Positions 22,146 through 33,747 of a stretch of DNA of 64,000 nucleotides are shown one piece after another. A program made the translations under genes and the position numbers. The stretch's first letter is position 1. Every line of letters starts with the position of its first letter. Below the pieces are notes generated by a model, which had not been told where the DNA came from, searched no databases, and saw nothing but the letters and a program-made list of their open reading frames with translations. Source of the stretch: Gambelia wislizenii (Eukaryota; Chordata; Lepidosauria; Squamata; Crotaphytidae); assembly GCA_030847615.1 (NCBI GenBank), contig JAUMIR010000015.1, positions 6,961,501-7,025,500 of the forward strand, read 5' to 3'.

Positions 22146-23178
22146 TTCGACTTCAGATGGCATCTCTCCTCTCAATGATTGTCTTAAAGCAGTAATGGAC
22201 TGGATGAGGAAAAACAAATTGAGACTGAATCCAGACAAAACGGAGGTACTAACAGTTACAGACCCGAAACCAGGTCTGGGAATACAACTTCCAGTCCTGG
22301 ATGGAACTACACTCTCCTCCAAAGACTGTGTTCGCAGTCTGGGGGTGCTCCTGGACCCGTCGCTCCAGATGACTAATCAGGTACATGCGACGGTCAGGAG
22401 TGCCTGTTATCAACTTCGGCTGATACGCCAGCTGCGCCCTTGCCTGGAAACTAGGGACCTCGAAACTGTGGTACATGCACTGGTAACCTCCCGTCTGGAT
22501 TTCTGTAATGCGCTCTACATGGGGCTACCCTTGTGCTTAACTCGGAAACTTCAACTAGTTCAGAACATGGCAGCCAGGTTGATTTCTGGTGTTTCCAGAA
22601 GAGAGCATATAACACCTGTGCTAAAAGCTCTCCACTGGCTGCCTATTCGTTTCCGGGCACAGTACAAGGTGTTGGTTATAACCTTTAAAGCCCTGCATGG
22701 CTTGGGTCCAACTTATCTCCGGGACCGCCTCCTTCCGTACGACCCTCCCCGCGCACTTCGGTCCTCTGGGAGGAATCTGTTACAGCCTATGAAAACAAGG
22801 CTGTCGGTGACCTCCCAGAGGGCCTTCTCCGCTGCTGCTCCCAGATTATGGAATGGCCTGCTGGACGAGATCCATCTTATTAACACCTTAGACGGCTTTA
22901 AAAAAGCTGTCAAGACGGATCTTTTCCGGCAGGCCTTTCCTGAATAACTATCCCGGCCCAAGACTCAGCTGTCCTCCCTGAGCTGTAATCATTTTTTTTT
23001 AAACCTATTGTATGTTTTAATATTTTCTAATTTATATATTTTTAATTTACTGTATGTTTTTAATCTTTTATAGTTTAATATTGTTTTAAGTGGGGGTGGG
23101 CTAGGGTACTGGGACTATGGAGTTTTTATATTGTAAGCCGCCCCGATTGCGTTGCAGAGGGGCGGGATAGAAATAAAA

Positions 23179-23216
<38 letters not shown>
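22146..23216 (+). mobile_element. L2 LINE insertion specific to copy A
   Basis: In copies B and C the sequence CACCATCATCTAGACAGGCTCAGAAAC is continuous. In A it is split after CATCTAGAC, with TAGAC repeated at 22141-22145 and 23217-23221. The insert ends in the L2 terminus GGGGCGGGATAGAAATAAAATTTTATT plus (ATT)n at 23179-23216. It is 5'-truncated. Confidence 0.92.
22195..22947 (+). pseudogene. L2 RT C-terminal open reading frame (partial)
   Basis: An uninterrupted 250-codon frame of the L2 reverse transcriptase, downstream of the catalytic motif: WMRKNKLRLNPDKTEVL, SLGVLLDPSL, FCNALYMGLP, KLQLVQNMAARLI, LHWLPIRFRAQYKVLVITFKALHG, PTYLRDRL, RAFSAAAPRLWN, FKKAVKTDLFRQAF. The open frame to the natural stop is consistent with a young insertion. 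It lacks the endonuclease and most of the RT because of 5' truncation, so it is not a functional gene. Confidence 0.88.
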
Positions 23217-23218
<2 letters not shown>

Positions 23219-23698
23219 GACAGGCTCAGAAACATAATGAAACGGCAGCAGATGGATTATTTCCATGGTATTGTTGTTTTTGTGTTGTTCCAATCATGGG
23301 AGCAAGAACCATTTTGATGTTAATGCATGACCAAGCTGCTGAAATCTAGGACAGGTGCCATGTTCCGCTCTAACACACTATGCATGTATTGGTGCCCCAT
23401 AATCACAGCACATGCCCTTCCGTTTCTAAAAGATTATGGCTGAACTTAAGGGAGATGATTTTTATAAGGGGGAAATAACCAGTGGAATCACATTAATTGC
23501 TGGTGTGAGCCCATTGGAACTGGTTAATTCAATGGGAAAGAATGTGGCTCATAAAGTTGCAAGCAACCTGGATTCTTGGGAAACGATATGGACTGGCAAC
23601 AACCTATTTTTATTTAGCACTCACATTCCTAAACAAGAGAAGAGTACCAAAACAACAATTTGGATCATGATGCACATGTTAAGTATAAGCTAGTTAGT

Positions 23699-23770
23699 AA
23701 TAACGCAGATAATAACGCAGATGCCATGCGCATTCTTACCCATGAGGCAGTTTGAGAAACAGTATAAAAG
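23699..23770 (+). promoter_or_regulatory. Gene A proximal promoter: 12-bp tandem repeat and TATA box
   Basis: AATAACGCAGAT occurs twice head to tail (23699-23710, 23711-23722). GTATAAAAG at 23762-23770 follows, placing a start site near 23796. All three copies keep both elements in the same spacing. Confidence 0.75.
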
Positions 23771-23795
23771 AGCTCCACTCCTCAGGAACTTCCAA

Positions 23796-23831
23796 ACACT
23801 CATCTCGGCTTCAACTTCTTTTGAGATTCAG
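23796..23831 (+). other. Gene A non-coding exon 1
   Basis: About 27 bp downstream of the TATA box a short exon is inferred, ending GAGATTCAG just before the donor GTAAGG at 23832. There is no ATG in it. The 5' end is estimated from the TATA distance. The 2380-bp intron ends TTTGTATTCCAG at 26211. Confidence 0.65.
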
Positions 23832-24794
23832 GTAAGGTGTGCTTATTCGGAGATGTTCTTTCTGAACGTTGGGTCTGTACTCTTTATTAGAACCATGGTT
23901 GGTAGTATTTTCTTTCAAAAAATAATGAGATACATATAAAACAGTTTGGTATACCTGATAGATCGTCTCTTCCTGCATGAGCCTGCGTGGACACTGAGAT
24001 CCGCAGGAGAGGCCTTTCATTCAGCCTCATTACCTGCACAGCTATCACTGGTAAGGACTTGAAATAGGGCCTTCTTGGTGCCTACTCCTAGGCTTCAGCA
24101 CTCCTTTCCTAAGGAGGCTAGGACAGCCCCCACTTAGTTGGCCTTCTATTGGCAAAGTCTTTTTAAAAATCTGGCAGGCTTTTAGAATGTACGTGAAGGT
24201 TCCAGGCATCTCCAGATTGGGCTGAGATAGATCACTGTTTGAACACCTAGAGATCCTTTGCCAGTCACTGACAATCACGAGTGGGCAGCCTGAGTGCCAA
24301 ACTTGGAGTTAGAAAACTCCCCAAAGGCTGCATTCCAGTGGTGGGTTGACACGCATGTCAAGAAGGGTAGAGCCAAAAAGTCCAACATGTTTTAGCTTCG
24401 GGATCCTCCTGCCAGTAATTAAGCTTTTTCTAAAAATTTCACCATTGTAGAATGGGAGGGACAAACTTCTGCAAAAGCTGGGAAATGATGGTGTCATGGG
24501 GAATTGGGCGTGGCCTTTAGAGGAATTTTGGAAAAGCCATATTCAGACCTTTGAAGGCCTGATTTGACCCCAGGGCCTGAGGTTACCCATCCCAGGTGTA
24601 GATAATATTGTGCAAGACAGACCCATCGTCTGACTTGGTAGCATAAGACAGTTTCCCAGGTCCTTCTGCAATGTATCGCTAAGTTCAAGGCATTTGATGC
24701 AAAATGGAGGCCATGCTACCAATACCACTGCTGTTGCTGTGAATTATATTCTTAGTAGCTGCAACAATGACATCACATACGGGTGTTCAAACCT

Positions 24795-24930
24795 CACTGA
24801 GCTATGAAGTCTACTGGGTGACCTTGTGTCCAACTTTCAGCTTCACCTTCCTCATAGGGTTTTTGTGATGGGACAATGGAAGGGATGTGAATATATGTGC
24901 TATCCTGAACTCCTTTGTCATGGGCGGGGT
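24795..24930 (+). mobile_element. MIR-type SINE relic in intron of gene A
   Basis: CTACTGGGTGACCTTGTG...AGCTTCACCTTCCTCATAGGGTTTTTGTGATG...ATGGAAGGGATGTGAATATATGTGCTATCCTGAACTCCTT follows the MIR/CORE layout known in reptiles (GTGACCTTGGGC...CTCACAGGGTTGTTGTGAGG...). It is shared by all three gene copies, so it predates the duplications. Confidence 0.65.
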
Positions 24931-26246
24931 TAAAAGATCATAAACACATGTTATTCATGGGCACACTAATAACATTTTCCACCTGCTAATCATGGAGAGT
25001 AGAAGGACAAAAAGAGTGATGAGTAAGGAGGATCAAAGGTATTCATGGAAGGTGAGATTCATGGTTGTTCGTTGTCCCAACACACTCTGTGGCCCATGTT
25101 GCCTTTGTTCTGAACCTGGCTCACATATAAAATGCATTTAATGACAACCCATCTGTGGCTTTCATTGCTGAGCATATTTACATAAAAGCTAAACTGGTTC
25201 ATATTTGCCTGCTAGGATTTTTATTAGTAATTTGAGAATAGCTAAGAGATGGAGCAACACATTCCTAGTGTGGGGTGTGTTGTCAGAATATCAGTGGTGG
25301 GAAATAATAGGACCAGAGGTGCTTTGAAGTGACATTTTCTGTAGAAGAGTATAAGTCTTCTGTGGGCATAGCCACTCTCTTTCATGCCAATGCTTATTTT
25401 AATAAGGACTAGAGGTTGATGGGGTTTTTCTTAATCAAAAAACAAGACTGTTTAAAAAAGAGCTGAGATTCTCAGAAAAGACCTTTGCCCAATAATTTAT
25501 TGGCAGAGTTAATACCAAATTAGAAAGATGCTTTTTGAGATTAACCACGCACTCCAACACGCTTGTTGTTCAATGTAGGTATAAGGCTGATGCTCTACCT
25601 AACTGGAATGTTCCATAGGCTATTCATATAGTACTCCAATCCCCTCTCTCCTGTCAAATGCTGGCCATTAAGATTTTAAATATATAATAACAACAGAAGC
25701 AGCAGCAATAACAATATATTTTGTATCTATATCAGCTTTAAAATATTTCATATATAAAAACATAAAATATTATATGTTTTGTGACATAATGATATAAATA
25801 TGATGCATGAATTGATCATAAGGATTTTTTCTTAGAGTATTCTTACTGTGTCTAGATGTGTGTAGTGCAATTTCTCCACTTTGGGGGAGGTCTGGCTCCC
25901 CTAACCCCCATGAAAGTGGAGCTCTGGCTGTATTGACATATATTTACCGAGCCGTGAGGACGCTGAGTGGACCTCTTGCAAAAGGGAGTTCCAACACCCC
26001 GGAACAGCCATGGATGAGGCTTTCTCCTATGTCCTCACCAAAAGCACCTGTGGAGGTGGTGAGACTGAGAGAAAACCCTCCCCTTGGAGATCTTAAACTC
26101 AAGCTGGTTTGGTGTAATGGGAGCTTTCATGTTGAAGAGCAACATACCTGTGAACAACTGCTGGGATGCTTTTCATCCACTTAATATAATAATCTCTTCT
26201 TTGTATTCCAGTGTGTTGTGTCACAAATCCACCACCCCTATCCAAG

Positions 26247-26432
26247 ATGACTTTCGGCTGTGGAAACGGTTATGGATACCGAGACTGGGGAAACCAATGC
26301 TGGTGGCCATGCGGCTACAATGGCTACTGCGGTGGCAACTACGGTAGGCACTGCAGTGGCTATGGAATCCCCTGGAGCCATCGTGGTTGTTGGTACCCTT
26401 ACCAGGGTCATGGATGGAATTGCGGTTGTTGA
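26247..26432 (+). CDS. Gene A: small Cys/Gly/Trp/Tyr-rich, cornification-type protein (61 aa)
   Basis: Single coding exon; acceptor at 26210-26211, ATG at 26247 in CCAAGATGA context, TGA at 26430-26432. The product starts MTFGCGNGYGYRDWG. It has 8 Cys, 6 Trp, 8 Tyr and about one quarter Gly, with short motifs CWWPCGY, YCGGNYGRHC and a C-terminal NCGC. There is no signal peptide or membrane segment, so it is probably cytosolic and cross-linked by disulfides. A TATA box, short non-coding exon 1 and one coding exon are typical of corneous beta-proteins and other epidermal differentiation complex genes, hence the inferred role in hard or soft cornified epidermis. No named orthologue recognised. 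Relative to B and C it has N7, Y9 (Cys there), Y39 and R46 and lacks two residues before QGH. I find no defect. Confidence 0.8.
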   Translation: MTFGCGNGYGYRDWGNQCWWPCGYNGYCGGNYGRHCSGYGIPWSHRGCWYPYQGHGWNCGC

Positions 26433-26733
26433 TTCTCTCCCCCACCTCCAGAATGATTGCCCATGGGGATAGACTGTACTGCCATGGATAAGATGAGCAT
26501 CTGAACAAATCGACTTCAGAAATTCTGAGCCCTAGAAACAATTACCTAAAAGATGGAACCAGGAATACTTGCTACCACTGTATAAGATGCATGCCTTTCC
26601 CATTTTTTCCACACTATTATTTGCTCATTTCTGTCCTTGTCATTGATCTGATCCTACCCATGTATGATAGATAGCCTTTTCCACTAGACCTATCATCTTC
26701 ATATCTTCCCGGTATCTACTTTCCCTGTTCTGT

Positions 26734-26739
26734 AATAAA
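26734..26739 (+). promoter_or_regulatory. Gene A polyadenylation signal
   Basis: AATAAA 302 bp after the stop codon, conserved in position in copies B and C. Cleavage is expected near 26755. Confidence 0.75.
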
Positions 26740-28010
26740 CACCTTACTGCATCAAAACATCATCTCTGTTGAGTTTTTCTTTTTAATGTTGTGATTAATT
26801 TGCCATATCTTTGAGCTGGTTCATAGATGGGTGGCTGCACCATTGAGCACCAATTAGCCTCATGCTTAAAGCAGCTTCCCCAAACCTTGGCTGGGGTCTT
26901 ACATCTCTCTGTTGCTCTGCCCGAATGCTCTGCTTCCTCCCACCGCCCAGAAACTGCCAAGTCCTGGGATGGGAGGTTTGCTGCCCTCACTTACCAGGAG
27001 GACGGGAGAGAGGGGAAGGTGATTAGGACTATGGACAATGAGCTGGTCTCAGTTTGGTCAGGGGCAGGGAAGAAATTGTAGGAAATTATTGGTATTTATA
27101 TTAAGCAGAGCGAAGTGTAACCCCAGTGCAATATGAGCTTGTGGTATAAAACAGGATAGGAATATGCAGGATGCTCTAGTAAGGTTAAAAGCAAACCTCA
27201 CATTTTGACCAGTCAAATCATTATGGTCCAAATTGTCTTCCCCTTTAACTCCCTAGCTTGCCAACTGCTGGAGAGTAAGAGGTTTCTGGATGGAGGGCAA
27301 AGACAAAGGATCTGCCACCTGTCCAAAAGATTACTTAATCTGCTTTTATTAATTGTTTTATTTATTTAGTTTTCTTCTGAATGCAACTCAAGGTTCATAT
27401 ATAAATCAAAACAATGTTCATGAATGTACAAAATGTACAACCCCTCCCCCATGAAAGTGGAGATAAAAGAGCTTTACATATTTTCATAGTTTGTAAAGAG
27501 AAGCCCTAATTAGGACTGATTTAATTTGACACCCACACCCACACACCCATACCCACCATGTTATTCATGTCAGGGGTTATGAAATTTGACCCTCCTGTGT
27601 GGATATATTTATGCTTTCCTCCCTTTTTTTGTGGGAAGGGAGGGTGGGTTCACTGGTGAAGCTGTGATCTATCCGTTTGGCCACTAAAATGGAAATGATA
27701 AAAAAAAAAAGGGCTGGTGAAATAAAAATTCATCCGTGGATGCATTTTCGAAGAAGCCTTCAAGTGATGGTATAGGACCATCACTGGCAAGTCTGTATCC
27801 ACCATTAACAGCCAATATTGCAATGTTACAAAGAATTCCCTGTGTTGGTGGATGCAGGAGAACTCCATGTATTTACACAGAGAAATGTCACTATCCAATT
27901 TCTTTTTTTTTAATAATTTTATTATTTTTAAAAAAATTAAAAAAAACCAGACATACAATTACTACATAAAACTAACAAACATATATAACAGTGATTCCCT
28001 CCACCGGTAT

Positions 28011-31000
28011 TCATCCCTCTTTCCAAAATTTCATTGTTTCTATCTCAGGTTTGCTTCCTCTCCCTTTTATTAATACAAATTCTAAAAATTTACTCCATTT
28101 TTCACCAAAAACATTCTTATTTAACCCTCCTTTTTTTTCCTTAACCATATTTGTTAATTTCTCATTTATTGCTATATTCCTTACCTCGTCATACCATTCT
28201 TCTATTTTGTATTCACCTTGTATTTTCCATTTCTTTGCTATTATTAACCTTGCTTCTGTCAGCAAATTTGTTAACAAATCCTTAACAATTTGAGATTCTT
28301 GTATTTTTTCACAATATGATAATAATGCTATTTCAGGGCTTAATGGTATATTTATCTCCAGTATTTCACTTATTTCCTTCATTACTATTTCCCAAAATTT
28401 CTGTACATATTTGCAATTCCACCACATATGCATATACGTTCCCAATTCTTGGCATCCCCTCCAACACTGTGCTGAATGCTTTTTATCTATTTGATTCAAT
28501 CTTACTGGAGTTAAATACCATCTCCATATAATCTTATAGTAATTTTCTTTTATTCTTACTGATAATGTTTTCAAATGTTGCGTATTCCATATTTTTCCCC
28601 ACTTAGATTTGTCTATTACAATTGCTACATCTGTTTCCCAAACATCTTTTAAATGGTCTTGTACTTCTTCATTATCCATTAACATTCTATATATTTTGCT
28701 TGTAATAGCCTTTATAACTTTTTTCTCTTGAATAGCTTTTGTAATTAATTCCTCAAATTTTGTACTTTTCCTACAACTATCCTCCTTTAAACATTTTTTT
28801 TGTCCATCTTTCTAACTGTATCAATTTAAACCATGTAAATACTTGCTCCTTTAATATTTTTTCCATATAATTTTTATTTTTCATTTTACCCATCCATTCC
28901 TTCAACCTTATAATTTCTTGTCCTCCTAATTTTGCTTCCACTTCATTTCTTAAGTTTGCTGGGAAACCCTCTAACAATATTACCGGCGTTAATGGAGATA
29001 TTCCTGGAACTAATACTTTTTTATATTTATTCCATATATCTAATATATTTTTAAAAGAAACAGATTGTATTGATTCCCTAAATTTCTTTTTTAGTTTACA
29101 AAAAAATATATTTCTTAATTTTAACTCTATCTCTTGTTTATTTATTTCCATCCATTCTATTTCCTTGACTTCCGCCACACTATCAATAATATATCTCAGT
29201 TGATTCGCTACATAATACAGCTTTAGATTAGGTAAGCCTAAACCTCCTTTTTTTTGAGATTTATACCATCTATTTTTACTGATTCTTGATCTTTTGCCTC
29301 CATTACAATAATTATTTATCATATTTTGCCACTTTTTTAATTCCGTTTCTGATACTTTAATAGGTAGCATTCTAAATAAAAAATTTATTTTTGGTAATAT
29401 TTTCATTTTAACCAGCGCTATTCTTCCAAACCATGACAATTTAATTTTCCCATATTTCTCTATTCTTTTCTCCTTATCTTTCCTTAACATAGTAAAAAAA
29501 TTTTCCTCTAGTTTTTCCAGTTCTGCCACAATATTTATTCCTAAATATTTTATTTGCTCTTTTATTTTAATACATTTCTTTTTACTCTTCATATTTTTTT
29601 GCTCTGCCTCTGTATAATTAAATATCATCATTTCTGATTTATTCCAATTTACTTGTAAACCTGTCATCTTCCCAAACGTTTCCAAATGTTTCTCTATCTC
29701 TTGCATTTTTTCCAATGGATCATGTATTGTTATTAAAGTATCATCTGCAAACATATTCAGTTTTATCTCTTCAATATTTCCTATCCCTTTTATATCTTCA
29801 TCGTTTCTAATTACATTAGCTAATATTTCTATTACCATAGCAAATATTATTGGGGAGAGTGGGCAGCCTTGTCTTGTTCCCCTAGATAAATTTATTTGTT
29901 CTGTCTTACCATCATTTACTATTACTGTTGCTTTATTTTTTGTATATAATTGGTCAATCACACCCCTAAATTTTTCTCCAAATCCCAATGTTTTCATTAT
30001 ATTTTTTATTACTGGCCATTCCACACAATCAAAAGCTTTAAATATATCTATAGCTATAAGCCCTGCTTTAATTTTCTTTCTTCTAATTATTTCTATTAAA
30101 TTTATTACTCTTCCAGTTAAATTAGCCATCTGTCTTCCTTCTATAAATCCACATTGATCTTTTTGTATATATTTGTACATAAATTTATTCATCCTTTTCG
30201 CCATTATTGCTGTTAATATTTTTGCATCTTGATTTATTAATGATATTGGTCTATATGATTCTGGGTCTGTCAAATCTTTATCTGGTTTTGGAATTAATAT
30301 AATCAGAGATTGTTTCCATGATGGTGGGATCTTATCTCCTGTTAAAATATTATTATATAATTCTTTCATTCTAGGTATTAATATACTTTTAAATGTTTTA
30401 TAATATTCAATTCCCAAACCATCTTCTCCTGGAACCTTCCCTAGTTTCAATTTATTTATAATATCTTCTATTTCCTGTTCTGTTATTGGTTTTTCCATTA
30501 ATTCTTTCTCCTCCTCACTAATTATATCCTTACAATTTTCCTGTATATATTTCTCTAAATTTTTCGGTGAATCACCTGCTGAATATAATTTTTGATAATA
30601 TTCTTGAAATATCTTTAATTTATCTTTCATCAAGTTACTCTTTTCCCCTTTTTCATTTTTAATAATTCCAATCAGACTTTTAAATTTCTTTGTGTGGCTC
30701 TTGCTAACATTCTAGAATTTTTATTACTATATTCAAAAAAATCTCTTTTCATAAATAACAGATTTCTTTTTGCTGTTTCTATATCTTCCTTTTCTAACTC
30801 TTTTCTCTTTGCTTGTATTAATACGTGAGTCTGTTTATCTCTGTTTCTGAAATAATCTTTTTCTAGACCCTTAATTTCTTCTTCTAGATTCTTCCTACTT
30901 TTTCCCGTTTTTTCCACAATGTATATGCTTCCCTAATAAACATTCCCCTTGCTACAGCTTTCATTGAATCCCACAATAATGCTTGATTGCCTTGTCCTAC

Positions 31001-31832
31001 TCTATTTATTTCCCATATTTCTTTTAATTCTACCTGTATTTTCTCTACTATACTTTTATAACCCAAACTTTTTGTATCCAATCTCCATCTTTTTGCTAAT
31101 TTATAATCTTTTATAATCTTTATATCTGCTATAACTGTCGCATGGTCTGTGACTTTTATAATCCCTATATCTGTATTTACAATTTGTGGGACCAGATTTT
31201 TTGTCACAAAAAATATAATCTATTCTAGAATAATTTTTATGTGTTGGTGAATAATAGGTGTATCTCTTTTCTTCTCCTTTCCATTCTCTCCATACATCTC
31301 GTAGTCCATTTCTATTTATAATTTTGTTCAGACCAGTTTCATACATTTTCTTGTCCTCTTTAGTAGGGTTAGATTTATCTTTCTGCTTATCCATTACCAT
31401 ATTAAAATCTCCTGCCATTATTATAGATCCTTCACTTATTTCATTTGTAGCTTTAATAACTTCTTCATAGAATTCTATTTGACCTTCATTTGGTGCATAC
31501 AGATTAACTAAAGTGAGATGTTCCTTACCCCTAATTCCTTGCATAATTATATATCTTCCATTTATATCTTTTTAAATTTTCTTAACAATAAAATCATATC
31601 CTTTCGACAAAACAGTTGCTACTCCTCTTGATTTTGATGTTCCAAAAGCTTTTTCATATATATTTGCCCATTTCAACTTCAATTCATTCACTTCATCTTT
31701 ATTCTGATGTGTTTCTTGAAGGAATATTATATCTGCTTTAGATTTATTTAATAATGATTCTATTCTTTTCTGTTTTATTACATTTCCTAATACTTTAACA
31801 TTTAAAGTCAATATTCTCAATCTACCTTCCAT
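28011..31832 (-). pseudogene. L1 copy 2 ORF2 (endonuclease-reverse transcriptase), lightly broken
   Basis: Segments in order: 31832-31572 endonuclease N-terminus (LTLNVKVLGN, FLQETHQNK) ending in a TAA; 31544-31101 same frame (YAPNEGQIEFYEE, MAGDFNMVMDKQKDK, YYSPTHKNYSRIDYIFCD); frame change near 31200 to 31207-30884; another near 30900 to 30917-30672; another before 30633-28777, which holds a 618-codon RT (PGEDGLGIEYYK, PESYRPISLINQDAKI, CGFIEGRQM, DIFKAFDCVEW, GTRQGCPLSP, MFADDTLITIHD catalytic, GLQVNWNKSEMM); and a last shift to 28685-28011 with the Cys-rich C-terminus (CWRGCQELGTYMHMWWNC). A single-strand, nearly complete 1270-residue protein is recognisable. Confidence 0.93.
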
Positions 31833-32133
31833 ATTATGTATAATAAATTTCTACTTCTAATAGTCCCCCATAGTGCACACATACTACAACACTCAAATAA
31901 ACAATAAACAATAACAATCACATTCCCCCCCTGCACCACCCTCCACCTTCCCCCCCTTCCCCCTTCCCCCCTACCCCTCCCACATACACCTTTCTTCTCC
32001 CCCCTCCTACTCCCAGGGATTGCCATCCCCGCCATAGCTACAAACTTAGAGGGGGGGAGGGGGTGTCACCCACCACCGATGTCACCTTTGATCCCATCTT
32101 TCAGTTTTTTTCCAGTCCCTTGTCTATATATCT

Positions 32134-33213
32134 TCATTTCTCCTCTCCTCCTGTTGCTCCTTTCAGCTCTCCTTGATCTTTTTCTGCTTCTTGTTCTTTC
32201 TCTCTCAGTCCCAGCGTTGTCAGCAGTTGTAATCCTTCTTCCAGTGTTTTTATTTTGTAGAATTTCCCAGCATACTTGAACTTCAAAAATACTGGGTATC
32301 CCCAATTGTAGTTAATATTGTTTTTTTTCAATATGGCTATAATGGGTTTGATACCTCTCCTCCATTCCAAGGTTTTCGCACATAAATCATTGAAAATCAT
32401 CACTGGTGTTGATTCAAAAAATATTTGATCACCCAGTTTCCTAATTTCTTTCATAAATGTCTCTTTTTTATAGTAGTTGGCCACTTTTACCAATACATCA
32501 CTGGGAGTTGTTTTCCTGAATCCAGTTCTATGGATTCTCTCAAAATCTTCTTGCACCCACTGTAGCTGGGGTGTCAGTTGTTGGAACCAGTTTATTATTT
32601 TAATTCTCAGCTGGGTTGGAGTTTCTTTTTCAAAATGTGGAACATTTTGAATTCTGATGTTTATCCTTCTGCTTTGATCTTCCAAAGCTATAATTTTCGT
32701 TTGTATCTCAGCAATCTCTACATCATGTCTTTGAAGCCAGTTCCTGTTGTCGTTTACCATAAGATTCACTTTTTTAATTTCTTTGCACACTCCTGCCATC
32801 TCCTGGTTGATTTGCTGCACAGCAGTCTGAAGTTGTTTAGATACCTCTTGTACAGTTTCCTGCTTCATTAATTTAATTTCATTTCTTAGTTCAAATGTAT
32901 GAGCTTCAAAACTTTGGAGTAATTTTTCATTATTCTGTGCCAGCAAAGATTGTAAATCTTCTTGTCCTGACAGGTTTCCTTTCTGTCCATTTTTCTGCCC
33001 ATTTTTTCCTCCCCCTGTTCCAGTCGCCATTTTAATTGCTTTGGTTTGTTGTTTTTCTTTTCTAATCTTTTCAGTTGTTGTTAATATCTCAGCTGATAAA
33101 GCCCATTCTAATCTCGAAATTGTCTTATCTGAGGGCTTATTTTTAGATCTTGTCCATAAGGGAGTTTGTAAAAATGTTTTCTTTCCCTTATCTCCTCTTT
33201 GTTCTCTCGACAT
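32134..33213 (-). CDS. L1 copy 2 ORF1 protein, intact (359 aa)
   Basis: L1 ORF1 encodes a trimeric RNA-binding nucleic-acid chaperone that coats L1 RNA in the cytoplasm. The frame is open from MSREQRGDKGKK to a stop at 32134-32136. It begins with a basic N-terminus (LWTRSKNKPSD, shared with other L1 copies here). A Gly/Gln-rich linker follows at residues ~65-85, then a long heptad-rich coiled coil (~85-180), an RRM-like domain starting INIRIQNVPHF (~185) with RIHRTGFRKTTPSDVLVKV, and a C-terminal domain with WRRGIKPIIAILKKNNINY and YPVFLKFKYAGKFYKI (~300-345). The length is usual for the family. ORF2 lies ~300 bp downstream on the same strand. Confidence 0.92.
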   Translation of the reverse strand: MSREQRGDKGKKTFLQTPLWTRSKNKPSDKTISRLEWALSAEILTTTEKIRKEKQQTKAIKMATGTGGGKNGQKNGQKGNLSGQEDLQSLLAQNNEKLLQSFEAHTFELRNEIKLMKQETVQEVSKQLQTAVQQINQEMAGVCKEIKKVNLMVNDNRNWLQRHDVEIAEIQTKIIALEDQSRRINIRIQNVPHFEKETPTQLRIKIINWFQQLTPQLQWVQEDFERIHRTGFRKTTPSDVLVKVANYYKKETFMKEIRKLGDQIFFESTPVMIFNDLCAKTLEWRRGIKPIIAILKKNNINYNWGYPVFLKFKYAGKFYKIKTLEEGLQLLTTLGLREKEQEAEKDQGELKGATGGEEK

Positions 33214-33747
33214 CAGCTTCCCTCATAAATCCTCAAACTCGGGCTTCAGCTTTCAGTTTCTAGCTTTTAAATAAAACAGATGTTACTCACAGCATTCCGG
33301 AACAGAGGACACAGTTCTTTTTCTTTAATTAACTGCTTTAACAAGGTGTTTTCTTTATTTCAAAGATATCCCATCAGAGAGAGTGGATTCTATGGCCACA
33401 TCCGGTGGTGCGTGGCTCCGCCCTCCACTATCCAATTTCTACATCATATAATCTGCCAGATGTGATGATGTCCCTACACTTTCAACAGGTAAACCAAGGA
33501 AGGCAATGGCAATGAATAGCCATAGGAAAGCCTACATACACAAATCCAAGTTTGTTTATATCACAGAATAGCCACAAGTATGACCACAGTGTGCAGGAGA
33601 GAAGAGTGATACCATGTCACACTGTAACCAATTGGAACATAATTGATGGTATAGGGTTAGGGATGGTATAGGGATGGAAAGAATATTCCAAAAATTGAAT
33701 TTTTTTTTTTTTAAAACCCATGTTTCTCAAGTGTTGAGAAACGCTGA

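Larger units (their letters stand above)
27904..33425 (-). mobile_element. L1 LINE copy 2, full-length, specific to copy A
   Basis: CACTATCCAATTTCT flanks it at 27889-27903 and 33426-33440 (15-bp TSD). It has a poly(A) tail (T-run from 27904), a 3' UTR, ORF2, ORF1 and a 5' UTR ending in the reverse complement of GGAGGGCGGAGCC. Length is 5.52 kb. It is absent from copies B and C. ORF1 is intact while ORF2 carries one stop and about four frameshifts, so it is relatively recent but inactive. Confidence 0.95.

Noticed and set aside
23436..23693. ORF starting MAELKGDDFYKGEITSG upstream of each promoter
   Set aside because: It is shared only because the whole segment is duplicated. Its end differs in each copy through frameshifts (A versus B and C), and it lies just upstream of the TATA box with no promoter of its own.
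26211..26432. Longer gene A reading frame starting 12 codons upstream
   Set aside because: It would begin at a GTG overlapping the splice acceptor. The ATG at 26247 has a good context and is shared by all copies.
26827..27081. 84-codon ORF present downstream of all three genes (B mirror 48982-49236)
   Set aside because: A and C are identical but B has about nine amino-acid changes with few silent ones, so there is no sign of purifying selection. It lies beyond the polyadenylation signal and has no recognisable domain.
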